Assembly: GCA_900754495.1 (NCBI GenBank)
Contig: CAAEDC010000092.1
Span: 1-28,365, forward strand
Origin: Eggerthellaceae bacterium
GTDB taxonomy: Bacteria > Actinomycetota > Coriobacteriia > Coriobacteriales > Eggerthellaceae
Direction of reading: 5' to 3'
DNA length: 28,365 bases
Part shown: one piece after another, positions 1-7,147 of the stretch
Numbering within the stretch: position 1 is the stretch's first letter
Layout of the letters: each line of letters opens with the position of its first letter
Notes under the pieces: generated by a model
The model's database searches: none
Told to the model about the DNA's origin: nothing
Seen by the model: the letters and a program-made list of their open reading frames with translations, nothing else
Program-made: the position numbers and the translations under genes

Positions 1-119
1 ACGCGGCGCTCCGACGATCCCACGAATCTCCGGCACGAGAGGGGCCCTCGCTGTCTTTACGAACGGGCGCATGATTAATTTATTTTGATGCATCGGGATC
101 GTTTGATGCGCCAAATCGC

Positions 120-149
120 AAGGATCCGGGGTTTTATCCGGATCCTTTT
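120..149 (+). terminator. Rho-independent terminator of an upstream gene outside the window
   Basis: A perfect 10-bp stem (AAGGATCCGG at 120-129 pairing with 138-147) encloses an 8-nt loop and runs into a T-rich tail. It lies upstream of the adk promoter, so it most likely ends a plus-strand transcript entering from the left. No C-terminus at 1-119 could be recognised in any frame. Confidence 0.8.
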
Positions 150-200
150 CTGTTTATGGGGCGGGAATGTGCACAAATGCAATTCTGATTGAGGTTGCTC

Positions 201-209
201 TGCTAGAAT
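201..209 (+). promoter_or_regulatory. Candidate extended -10 promoter of adk
   Basis: TGCTAGAAT at 201-209 is an extended -10 element (TGN followed by TAGAAT), 42 bp before the adk start codon. No convincing -35 hexamer sits 16-18 bp upstream, which is tolerated for extended -10 promoters. The preceding terminator at 120-149 makes an independent promoter for adk plausible. Confidence 0.5.
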
Positions 210-251
210 AGAACGGTCGATCTGAGATCGTTCCAATCGAAAGGAATCCAA

Positions 252-878
252 ATGAACATAGTTCTGTTGGGCGCCCCGGGCGCCGGCAAGGGTACGCAGG
301 CCGCCAAGCTCATCGAGGAGTTCGGCACCGCCCACATCTCCACGGGCGACATGCTGCGCGCCGCCGTCAAGGCGGGCACGCCGCTGGGTAAGAAGGCCAA
401 GTCCTACATGGATGCCGGCGATCTGGTTCCCGACGACGTCATCATCGGTCTCGTGCTCGAGCGTCTGCAGGAGCCCGACACCGCCAACGGCTTCATCCTC
501 GACGGCTTCCCCCGCACTTCCGCGCAGGCCGTGGCCCTCGACGCTGAGCTTGGCAAGATGGAGCGTCCGCTGACGGCCGCCCTGCTCATCGATGTCGAGC
601 CCGAGGTCATCGTCAAGCGCCTGACCTCCCGCCGCATGTGCAAGGAGTGCGGCTACATCGGCTCCGTCGCCGACGCCGCATGCCCCAAGTGCTCCGGCGA
701 GATGTACCAGCGCGACGACGACAACGAGGCCACCGTGCGCAACCGCCTCGACGTGTACGAGAAGTCCACGGCTCCGCTGATCGACTACTACCGCGGCTGC
801 AATCTGCTGGTCTCCATCGACGGCGACCGCGATGTCGATGTCGTGTACGCCGACGTCAAGAAGGCGCTGGGCTGCTAA
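252..878 (+). CDS. adk: Adenylate kinase, zinc-LID type
   Basis: The product catalyses ATP + AMP to 2 ADP in the cytosol. The 208-residue protein has the P-loop GAPGAGKGT at 7-15, the AMP-site motif DGFPRT at 84-89, and a long LID domain. Four cysteines in the LID (Cys130, Cys133, Cys144, Cys147) fit the structural zinc site of Gram-positive adenylate kinases. The start is fixed by an AAGGAA ribosome-binding site 5 nt before the ATG and by the family N-terminus MNIVLLGAPG. In many bacteria adk lies between secY and map. Here it is a single-gene unit, with terminators on both sides and an unrelated membrane protein gene next. Confidence 0.98.
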   Translation: MNIVLLGAPGAGKGTQAAKLIEEFGTAHISTGDMLRAAVKAGTPLGKKAKSYMDAGDLVPDDVIIGLVLERLQEPDTANGFILDGFPRTSAQAVALDAELGKMERPLTAALLIDVEPEVIVKRLTSRRMCKECGYIGSVADAACPKCSGEMYQRDDDNEATVRNRLDVYEKSTAPLIDYYRGCNLLVSIDGDRDVDVVYADVKKALGC

Positions 879-937
879 TCGAAGCAGATCCGCACGCGGC
901 ACCCCCGCGCGCCTGACCGCCGGGACGAGCCGCTGAG

Positions 938-971
938 AGGGGCGGGCCTGCTTGCGGGCCCGCCCCTTTTT
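938..971 (+). terminator. Rho-independent terminator after adk
   Basis: An 11-bp GC-rich stem (938-948 with 957-967) closes an 8-nt loop and is followed by TTTTT. It lies 60 bp after the adk stop codon and separates adk from the following membrane protein gene. Confidence 0.92.
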
Positions 972-1070
972 CGCGCATCGCGAATCCTCCTAACGCCTCC
1001 CGCGTCCCTGCGATGCATCTTCCGCAAACCCCCGATCCGCCGTTTCCAGACGGCCTGACGGAGCCGATCC

Positions 1071-3248
1071 ATGCCAACCGTTCGCGCCAACATAGCCTAT
1101 GCCTATCGCGAGTTCGAGCGCGACCACGGCGCCTCGGCTCGGCGCATCGCCAAGCGCGTCGCGCTCATGCTGCTTATCGCGCTTTTGCTCGAGGTCTTCG
1201 TCTTCAACATCAACTTCTACGCCTCGAGCGGCTACAACTCCGTCAACGTCAACGACCGCCTGGAGCTGCGCGAGCCTTCGGAGGGCACCTACCTGCTCAC
1301 CGAGGCCGACCATGTGGTCGAGCTCACCGACCTCAACATGCACGTGCGCAACGTCTGGCTCGACTTCGACTACCGCCAGCCCGCGCAGCAGGTCACGATC
1401 AAGATCCAATTCACCGACGACGCGCACCATACCTACTTCGACACGACCGAGTACACCATCGGCGTGCCGGAGGTGGAGGTTTCCGCCCTCGTCGAGCAGA
1501 GCAAGTACCTCAACCTCAACACGAGCGGCATGGTGGACGACCTGCGCATCGAGGTGGTCGGCGACGACGTCGATTACCCCATCCGCCTCAACAACGTGGT
1601 GCTCAACGCGCGCCATCCCTTCGAGTTCAACACGACGCGCTTCCTGATCGCGGCGGGCGTCCTGCTGCTCGCCTGCGCGTTCCGTCCCAAGTCGTCGATC
1701 TACCGCATCGGCATCAACTCCCATCCGAAGTTCTCCAAGGGCGTCATCATAGCGACGCTCGTGGTCGAGCTGTTCCTGATGAGCTCGTACATGCTCTTCG
1801 GCTCCAACCTGGTGGGCGTGGCGACGAGCGGCTACAACAGCGGCTCGTGGGACGGCTACAGCATCGCCAACACCTTCGAGGTGGGCGGCGACAACGCCCA
1901 GCAGTACGCCGAGCTCGCCAAATCGATGACCGAGGGCAAGCTCTACCTCGAGGAGGAGCCGCCCGACTGGCTCAAGGAGATGGACGACCCTTACGATCGC
2001 GGGGCGCGCGACGAGCTGCAGAAGGCGACGGGGGAGGACTACCTGTTCGACGTCGCCTACCACGACGGGCATTACTACGTCTACTTCGGCGTCGTGCCGG
2101 TGATCCTGTTCTACCTGCCGTTCTACCTGCTGACGGGGGCCAGCTTCCCCACGGCGATAGGCGTGCTGCTCGCGGTCGCCGCCTTCACGATCGGCTGCTC
2201 GGCGCTGCTGCACCGGTTCGCGCGCTTCCATTTCAAACAGGTGAGCCTGGGGCTGTACCTGCTGCTCCAGATCCCGCTCGTCATGTGCAGCGGCGTGCTG
2301 TACCTGCTCAAGTTCCCGACGTTCTACTCGCTGCCGATCTCGCTGGGTTTGGCGTTCTCGGTGTGGGGCCTGTACTTCTGGACCTGCGGGCGCACGGCGC
2401 GGCGTCGCTGCGCGTGGTATCTGGCGGGCTCTCTGTGCATGGCGCTCATCGCGGGATGCCGCCCTCAACTTCTGGTGCTGTCGCTTCTGGCATTCCCGCT
2501 GTTCTGGCGCCCCTACGTCACCGAGCGGAGGCTGTTCACCCGGCGTGGCGCCGTCGAGTTCGCTTGCCTGATCGGGCCCTACCTCGTCGTCGCGGCGGGG
2601 TTGGGCGCCTACAACTACGCGCGCTTCGGGTCGTTCACCGACTTCGGCGCCAACTACAACCTCACCGTCAACGACATGACCAAGCGCGGTTGGAACATCG
2701 GCCGCCTCGCGCCGGCGCTGTTCTCGTACTTCCTGCAGCCGGCGAGCGTTTCGGGCGCCTTCCCGTTCCTGCATGCCGCGCCGTTCGAGACGACCTACAT
2801 GGGGCAGACCATCAAGGAGGTCACCTTCGGCGGCATCCTAGCGTGCCTGCCGCTTCTGTGGGTGCTGCCCTTCGCGCGCCGCATCCTGCGCATGCGCTCC
2901 GCTCAGCGCGCCACGCATACGGTGGCGGGTGTGATCGCCGCGCTTTTGATCGGCGGCGTTATCATTGCCATCGCGGATGCCGAGATGGCGGGCATCCTCC
3001 AGCGCTACTACGCCGATTTCAGCTTCATGTTCCTGGCGTCGGCGGTGCTGCTGGTGTTCATCGTCAACGAGAACCTGCAGAGGGACGCCGTGTCCACCAA
3101 TCTGCTTATGAAGGTGCTCTTGGCGGCGGTGGCCGTTTCGGTGGCCTACAGCACGCTTCTGTGCTTCGTCCCCGAGACGGGATGGGTCTCCGACGTGTAT
3201 CCGTGGGCCTACCAGGATATCGTCGAGATGGTCCAGTTCTGGACCTAA
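1071..3248 (+). CDS. Polytopic membrane protein, GT-C glycosyltransferase-like
   Basis: I do not recognise a named family member. The 725 residues begin with a basic segment and one membrane helix (about 29-47). A hydrophilic, probably extracellular domain follows (about 50-188), then two helices (about 191-205 and 224-246) and a second exposed stretch (about 250-325). About eight more helices run to the C-terminus. The segment with GGDNAQQYAELA (272-283), DDPYDRGAR (305-313) and AYHDGHYYVYFG (329-340), running straight into a hydrophobic run, is a pattern I associate with large GT-C-like membrane proteins of gut bacteria that use lipid-linked sugars. That is recall, not a search. The ATG follows a CGGAG site by 7 nt. 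The coding sequence is far from the polysaccharide operon, and no terminator separates it from nagB. Confidence 0.75.
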   Translation: MPTVRANIAYAYREFERDHGASARRIAKRVALMLLIALLLEVFVFNINFYASSGYNSVNVNDRLELREPSEGTYLLTEADHVVELTDLNMHVRNVWLDFDYRQPAQQVTIKIQFTDDAHHTYFDTTEYTIGVPEVEVSALVEQSKYLNLNTSGMVDDLRIEVVGDDVDYPIRLNNVVLNARHPFEFNTTRFLIAAGVLLLACAFRPKSSIYRIGINSHPKFSKGVIIATLVVELFLMSSYMLFGSNLVGVATSGYNSGSWDGYSIANTFEVGGDNAQQYAELAKSMTEGKLYLEEEPPDWLKEMDDPYDRGARDELQKATGEDYLFDVAYHDGHYYVYFGVVPVILFYLPFYLLTGASFPTAIGVLLAVAAFTIGCSALLHRFARFHFKQVSLGLYLLLQIPLVMCSGVLYLLKFPTFYSLPISLGLAFSVWGLYFWTCGRTARRRCAWYLAGSLCMALIAGCRPQLLVLSLLAFPLFWRPYVTERRLFTRRGAVEFACLIGPYLVVAAGLGAYNYARFGSFTDFGANYNLTVNDMTKRGWNIGRLAPALFSYFLQPASVSGAFPFLHAAPFETTYMGQTIKEVTFGGILACLPLLWVLPFARRILRMRSAQRATHTVAGVIAALLIGGVIIAIADAEMAGILQRYYADFSFMFLASAVLLVFIVNENLQRDAVSTNLLMKVLLAAVAVSVAYSTLLCFVPETGWVSDVYPWAYQDIVEMVQFWT

Positions 3249-3358
3249 GGATGGTAAAGGTTCCGCGCCGACGCCCGAGGGGCTTGCGCGGATCGGTTTT
3301 CCGCGGCGCCTGCGGGAGCGGGCCGTCGCGAGGGAGCGTTTGAAAGGAGAGGGATGAC

Positions 3359-4087
3359 ATGGAACTGATCATCGCTGCCGATTACGACGAGATGAGCCGC
3401 CTGGCCGCCGACAAGATCGCGGCCCAGCTGAAGGCCAAGCCCGACTGCGTGCTGGGCCTTGCGACGGGATCGACGCCCATCGGCCTGTACGCGCAGCTCG
3501 TGGCCGACTGCAAGGCGGGCGACATCAGCTTCGCCGATGCCACGACGTTCAACCTTGACGAGTACCGCGGCCTCGCGCCCGACCACAATCAGAGCTACCG
3601 CTACTTCATGCAGGACAACCTGTTCGACCACGTCGATGTCGACGTCGCGCGCACGCATGTGCCCGACGGCGCCAACCCCGACGCCCAGGCCGCCTGCGAC
3701 GCCTACGAGGCGGCCATCGAGGAGGCGGGCGGCATCGACCTGCAGCTGCTCGGCCTCGGCCACAACGGCCACATCGGCTTCAACGAGCCGATGGACTCCT
3801 TCCCGGTCGCCACGCATGTGGTCGGCCTCACGGAGAGCACGATCAACGCCAACAGCCGCCTGTTCGACTCCATCGACGAGGTGCCGCGCGAGGCGTACAC
3901 GATGGGCGTGGGCACGATCATGAAGGCGCGCAGCATCCTGGTGGTGGCCAGCGGCGCCGACAAGGCCCAGATCGTCCATGACGCGTTCCTCGGCCCCGTC
4001 ACGCCCCAGGTGCCCGCGTCGGTGCTGCAGCTGCATCCCGACGTGACCGTCATCGTCGACGCGGAGGCGGGCAAGCTATGCGCATAA
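3359..4087 (+). CDS. nagB: Glucosamine-6-phosphate deaminase
   Basis: The product converts glucosamine-6-P to fructose-6-P and ammonia, the last step of amino-sugar catabolism. The 242-residue length matches the short, non-allosteric bacterial form. Visible motifs are the phosphate-binding LATGSTPIGLY (34-44), NLDEYRGL (65-72) with the catalytic Asp67, and LGLGHNGHIGFNEP (131-144) carrying the active-site His138 and Glu143. The start is the ATG after AAAGGAGAGG; an ATG 5 nt upstream is out of frame. It overlaps nagA by 10 bp, so the two are translationally coupled. Confidence 0.97.
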   Translation: MELIIAADYDEMSRLAADKIAAQLKAKPDCVLGLATGSTPIGLYAQLVADCKAGDISFADATTFNLDEYRGLAPDHNQSYRYFMQDNLFDHVDVDVARTHVPDGANPDAQAACDAYEAAIEEAGGIDLQLLGLGHNGHIGFNEPMDSFPVATHVVGLTESTINANSRLFDSIDEVPREAYTMGVGTIMKARSILVVASGADKAQIVHDAFLGPVTPQVPASVLQLHPDVTVIVDAEAGKLCA

Positions 4088-5208
4088 CGGGCGGAAACGT
4101 CTTCTCGGGTGGCGCGTTCGTCGAAGCGGCGGTGGAGATCGCCGACGGCCGCATCGCCGCTCTTGCGCCCTCTCAGGCCGCCTCGGCGGCTGAGGGGGAC
4201 ATCGACGCGACGGGCTGCTACGTGGTGCCCGGCTTCATCGACATCCACTTCCACGGATGCGTGGGGGCCGACCTGTGCGACGCGACGGGGGAGGCCCTCC
4301 GCGCGATCGCACGCCACGAGGCGTCGCGCGGCGTGACCGCAATCTGCCCGGCGACGATGACCTATCCCGAGGAGCTCCTGACCTCCGTCGCCCGCACGGC
4401 GGCCGCATTCGAGCCGGCCGCTGACGAGGCGACGCTCGTGGGCATCAACATGGAGGGGCCGTTCATCTCCCCGGACAAGATCGGCGCGCAGAATCCCGCC
4501 TACGTGCAGCGCGCCGACGCCGCGATGCTCCGCCGCATCCAAAAGGAGGCGGGCGGCCTGGTCAAGCTCGTGGACATCGCGCCTGAGGAGCCGGGTGCGC
4601 TCGAGTTCACGGCGGAGGTGGCCGACGAGGTGCGCGTGTCGCTTGCGCACACCTGCACCGACTACGACACCGCGCGCGCGGCGTTCGAGCACGGCGCGCG
4701 TCATATGACCCATCTGTACAACGCGATGCCGGGACTGCATCACCGCAAGCCGGGCCCCATCGCCGCCGCCTGGGAGGCCCCCGAGGCCACGGTCGAGCTG
4801 ATCTGCGACGGCGTGCACGTCCACCCGGCGATGGCGCGGCTGACGTTCGCGCTTTTCGGAGCCGAGCGCATCTGCCTGATCAGCGATTCGATGCGCGCCT
4901 GCGGCCTCGAGGACGGCACGTACGACCTGGGAGGCCAGGACGTGACGGTGCGCGGCAACGTGGCGACGCTTGCCGACGGCACCATCGCCGGATCGGTGAC
5001 CGACCTGGCGGCGTGCGTGAAGGTCGCCGTGCGCGAGATGGGCGTGCCTTTGGAGGACGCCGTGCGCGCGGCAACGCTCACGCCCGCCTGCGCCATCGGG
5101 ATCGACGGCGAGCGCGGGTCGCTTGAGGCGGGAAAGATCGCCGACGTGGTCGTGCTGGACCAGGAGCTCAACGTCAAGCACGTGATCGTGCGCGGAGGAC
5201 TGCTGTAG
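4078..5208 (+). CDS. nagA: N-acetylglucosamine-6-phosphate deacetylase
   Basis: The enzyme removes acetate from GlcNAc-6-P to give glucosamine-6-P for NagB. The 376 residues form an amidohydrolase TIM barrel. Visible are the N-terminal HxH metal motif (His57 and His59 in IDIHFHG), the metal ligand Glu126 in NMEGPF, His191 in LAHTC, His212 in MTHLYNAM, and the catalytic Asp270 in LISDSM. The ATG lies inside the 3' end of nagB and no other start fits. A terminator at 5263-5316 closes the unit. It probably also serves the product of the distant nanA-nanK-nanE-like operon on the other strand. Confidence 0.97.
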   Translation: MRITGGNVFSGGAFVEAAVEIADGRIAALAPSQAASAAEGDIDATGCYVVPGFIDIHFHGCVGADLCDATGEALRAIARHEASRGVTAICPATMTYPEELLTSVARTAAAFEPAADEATLVGINMEGPFISPDKIGAQNPAYVQRADAAMLRRIQKEAGGLVKLVDIAPEEPGALEFTAEVADEVRVSLAHTCTDYDTARAAFEHGARHMTHLYNAMPGLHHRKPGPIAAAWEAPEATVELICDGVHVHPAMARLTFALFGAERICLISDSMRACGLEDGTYDLGGQDVTVRGNVATLADGTIAGSVTDLAACVKVAVREMGVPLEDAVRAATLTPACAIGIDGERGSLEAGKIADVVVLDQELNVKHVIVRGGLL

Positions 5209-5262
5209 GGGCGTCTGCCGACTGACTCGTGCCAGGTTGGAACCGGCGACAAGACACGCAGC

Positions 5263-5316
5263 AAGCCCGCTTCCCCGGGCGTCTTACGACGCAGAGAGGG
5301 GAGGCGGGCTTATTTT
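5263..5316 (+). terminator. Terminator after nagA
   Basis: A 14-bp stem (5263-5276 with 5298-5311, one G-U wobble) ends in TATTTTGTT. A small inner hairpin at 5279-5291 makes it branched. It lies 55 bp after the nagA stop and insulates the promoter segment and polysaccharide operon from nagBA transcription. Confidence 0.8.
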
Positions 5317-5388
5317 GTTGGATCGGGGCGCAGCTTTTGGGTTGCGCTCCGATTGTCTTTGCAGGTCGGAATATGGTTTGGAGGAATC

Positions 5389-5408
5389 AAAAGGTACACG
5401 TTTTGACG
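5389..5408 (+). repeat. Left inverted repeat of the candidate invertible segment
   Basis: AAAA, one mismatched base, then GTACACGTTTTGACG. It is the reverse complement of 5554-5573 at 19 of 20 positions. The arm has its own dyad (AAAA and TTTT flanking an 8-bp core), as expected for a site that binds a recombinase dimer. Confidence 0.75.
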
Positions 5409-5529
5409 AGGTAGAAGGGATGCCTGGACGGGGGCGCAATAAGGCGCGCCCCGGATTGGGAGATGCCCTTTACAGGCATTTTGCAATGTGAAGAAGCGGT
5501 TTTCTGTGGTTCACCGCTTGGGGGATGTG

Positions 5530-5535
5530 TATAAT
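5530..5535 (+). promoter_or_regulatory. Candidate -10 box reading toward the NusG-like gene
   Basis: A perfect TATAAT lies just inside the right inverted repeat and points rightward, 91 bp before the NusG-like start codon. The hexamers at -35 spacing (16-18 bp) are poor, so strength would depend on an activator or on upstream sequence. If this promoter is active, the segment as assembled is in the ON orientation. Confidence 0.5.
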
Positions 5536-5559
5536 GGTGGGTTCTTAGAGGTACGTCAA
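5531..5559 (-). promoter_or_regulatory. Candidate opposing promoter with its -35 in the right repeat
   Basis: On the minus strand, TTGACG (5554-5559, 5 of 6 consensus) is followed after 17 bp by CATTAT (5531-5536, 4 of 6). Because the same TTGACG also lies in the left repeat on the plus strand, inverting the segment would rebuild this promoter reading toward the polysaccharide operon. Which orientation is ON is therefore ambiguous from sequence alone. Confidence 0.4.
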
Positions 5560-5573
5560 AACGTGTACGTTTT
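5554..5573 (-). repeat. Right inverted repeat of the candidate invertible segment
   Basis: CGTCAAAACGTGTAC followed by GTTTT. Within it, 5558-5573 is a perfect dyad with 7-bp arms (AAAACGT and ACGTTTT) around a GT dinucleotide. That layout resembles serine-invertase crossover sites with a 2-bp core, but a tyrosine recombinase cannot be excluded. Confidence 0.75.
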
Positions 5574-5625
5574 CGCACGCCCCCTGTCGGGAGGGCGCGC
5601 GTAAGCGCGTCGAAGGGAGGCCGGG

Positions 5626-6231
5626 ATGACCGTCGCAGCAGCTGAGCCGCGTGCAGCGAAGCGCGCCGCAGTCGCGGCGGCCGGCCTGCCGCTCGGGCGC
5701 CGCACGCCCAAGGGCCGCGAGCGCTGGTACCTGCTGCGCGTGCCGGAGGGCCGCGAGGCGGCGACCTGCGCCGAGCTCAAGCGCCTGGTGCCCGGCGACC
5801 TCCTGAAGGACGCCTTCGCCCTGCGCAAGGAGCGCTGGTTCAAGCGGGCGGGGGAGTGGTCCCTCGTCCCCGTGGACATGTACCGCGGCTACGCGTTCGC
5901 GGTGTCGCCCGACGCCGCAGGGCTCGCCCGCGCGCTGTCGCGCCTCACCCTGTCGGCGGCGCTCGTGGGGACGGAGTCCCGCAGCTGGGCGCCGCTCGCC
6001 GACGAGGTCGCCTCCTGGTACGCCTCCGTCGCCGACGAGGGGCACGTCATCCGCAGCTCGACCGCCGTCATCGTCGACGGCGTCCTGCACGTGATCGATG
6101 GCCCGCTCGTGGGCCAGGAGGAGCGCATCTCCAAGGTCGACCGCCACCGTAGGCGCTGCACCGTGCGCGTGGCGGACGGCGACGGCGGATTCGCCGAGCA
6201 GGCCGCCATCGACGTGCCGTTCAAGAGCTAG
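5626..6231 (+). CDS. NusG-family (LoaP/UpxY-like) processive antiterminator
   Basis: NusG paralogs ride on RNA polymerase and let it read through terminators, here probably across the long polysaccharide operon. The 201 residues hold an NGN-like domain at about 33-115 (RWYLLRVPEGREAATCAEL at its start, YRGYAFA near its end) and a KOW-like stretch at about 150-185 (VIDGPLVGQEERI). A basic, alanine-rich tail of about 30 residues precedes the NGN domain. The sequence is clearly divergent from housekeeping NusG. The ATG has a GGGAGG site 7 nt upstream. Being the first gene after a possible invertible promoter and directly before the initiating sugar transferase argues for an operon-specific role. 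The family call is firm; the LoaP-type mechanism is inferred. Confidence 0.88.
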   Translation: MTVAAAEPRAAKRAAVAAAGLPLGRRTPKGRERWYLLRVPEGREAATCAELKRLVPGDLLKDAFALRKERWFKRAGEWSLVPVDMYRGYAFAVSPDAAGLARALSRLTLSAALVGTESRSWAPLADEVASWYASVADEGHVIRSSTAVIVDGVLHVIDGPLVGQEERISKVDRHRRRCTVRVADGDGGFAEQAAIDVPFKS

Positions 6232-6310
6232 GCGGGCGTTTTACGCCATGGGGAACTGTAGGGACGCGGGATCAGGGTCGGGATCTTCGTCAATGGGACT
6301 GATGGAACAA

Positions 6311-6349
6311 GGCATGCCCTCGAATCTCGAAGGGAGGGCACTCCATGCC
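6311..6349 (+). promoter_or_regulatory. Leader hairpin between the NusG-like gene and the first transferase
   Basis: TGCCCTC (6315-6321) pairs with GAGGGCA (6334-6340), and GGCA (6311-6314) can pair with TGCC (6346-6349) across an asymmetric bulge. It lies in the 142-nt stretch between the two genes, ahead of the chosen GTG start. LoaP-type factors are known to act through an RNA hairpin in the operon leader, so this is a candidate recognition element. If translation instead begins at the in-frame ATG at 6248, the hairpin would be coding. Confidence 0.4.
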
Positions 6350-6373
6350 CCGCATAGGCATACGGAGGCTGGC

Positions 6374-7147
6374 GTGGGGACCCCCGAGGAGGCGGTGTTA
6401 GGAACTGCCGCATCCGAACGGACGGCCGAAGAAGATGGCTGGATCAAAACGAGTGTCACCGACGCCGATGCGGCGCGCATGCTGCGCGACGCGGACTCGG
6501 GCGTGCGCCCGCTGCTGGACCGCCACGGCTACCGCACGGCCAAGCGCGCCTTTGACATCGTGGCTTCGGGTGCGGCCATCGCCGTGCTGCTGGTGCCCGG
6601 ACTCGTCCTCTCGGCGGCCATCTGCATCAAGTCGCCGGGCGCTGGCCCGCTCTACAGCCAGCTGCGCGTGGGGCGTGTCAGAAAGAACGGAACCTACCGC
6701 CTGTTCCGCATGTGGAAGTTTCGGAGCATGGTTCCCCATGCCGACGAGATGCTCAAAGAGCTCCAGGACAGGAACGAGGCGGATGGCCCGCTCTTCAAGA
6801 TCAAGGACGACCCGCGCGTCATCCCCGGTATCGGTACGTTCATCCGGAAGCACTCCATCGACGAGCTGCCTCAGTTGCTGAACGTGTTCGTCGGGCAGAT
6901 GTCGCTCATCGGGCCGCGGCCCGCGCTGCCTAAAGAAATTATCCAGTACGACGAGCGCGCCATGCAGCGGCTTCGCGTTAAGCCGGGCTGTGGGGGAGAG
7001 TGGCAGGTGTCGACGCGCTCGGACTCCTCCTTCGAGGAGATGGTCGACCTCGATCTGGACTACATCGAGAAGAGCTCCCTCTCCCACGACCTCGGACTCG
7101 TGCTCGGCACCGCCCGCTCCATGCTCGACGGGAAGGGGGCGTACTGA
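6374..7147 (+). CDS. Initiating sugar-phosphate transferase (WcaJ/PglC-like)
   Basis: This membrane enzyme transfers a sugar phosphate from a UDP-sugar to undecaprenyl phosphate and starts the repeat unit. With the GTG start it has 257 residues. They comprise a soluble N-terminal tail, the signature KRAFDIVASG (58-67) leading into a membrane helix (about 66-87), WKFRSM (114-119), and the family core DELPQLLNV (163-171) followed by SLIGPRP (177-183). The GTG at 6374 is chosen because GGAGG lies 5 nt upstream. In-frame ATGs at 6248, 6293, 6302 and 6314 have weaker sites and would add up to 42 residues, so the start is uncertain. Its stop overlaps the next start codon. Confidence 0.92.
   Translation: MGTPEEAVLGTAASERTAEEDGWIKTSVTDADAARMLRDADSGVRPLLDRHGYRTAKRAFDIVASGAAIAVLLVPGLVLSAAICIKSPGAGPLYSQLRVGRVRKNGTYRLFRMWKFRSMVPHADEMLKELQDRNEADGPLFKIKDDPRVIPGIGTFIRKHSIDELPQLLNVFVGQMSLIGPRPALPKEIIQYDERAMQRLRVKPGCGGEWQVSTRSDSSFEEMVDLDLDYIEKSSLSHDLGLVLGTARSMLDGKGAY

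Larger units (their letters stand above)
5389..5573. other. Candidate invertible promoter segment (phase-variation switch)
   Basis: This is most of the 417-bp gap between nagA and the NusG-like gene. Two 20-bp inverted repeats (5389-5408 and 5554-5573) match at 19 of 20 positions, including 15 contiguous bases. They bound a 145-bp interior with a TATAAT box near its right end and three small hairpins (5431-5452, 5463-5479, 5494-5519). A promoter between inverted repeats, ahead of a NusG-family gene and a surface-polysaccharide operon, is the arrangement of invertible capsule promoters in Bacteroides. Inversion itself is inference. No recombinase gene is in the window. The remaining parts of the gap hold the nagA terminator and the ribosome-binding region of the next gene. 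Confidence 0.65.

Noticed and set aside
1..119. Possible C-terminus of secY or another gene at the left edge
   Set aside because: All three plus frames were read to their stops. None resembled a SecY C-terminus or any other family I know.
990..2774. Long minus-strand open frame (594 codons) opposite the membrane protein gene
   Set aside because: It is the antisense shadow of a GC-rich gene: composition is rich in Arg, Val, Glu and His, with no recognisable domain or ribosome-binding site.
1013..3343. Plus-strand open frame of 776 codons overlapping the membrane protein
   Set aside because: Arg/Pro/Ala-rich out-of-frame translation. The 1071 frame has coherent membrane helices.
6248..6373. 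Earlier ATG starts for the sugar transferase
   Set aside because: In-frame but with poorer ribosome-binding sites and a low-complexity, unconserved translation that would cover the leader hairpin. Kept as an alternative only.
6388..6400. Possible ops-like element (GGCGGT) near the transferase start
   Set aside because: Only the first six bases agree with the ops/JUMPstart core, and it lies inside the coding region chosen for the transferase.
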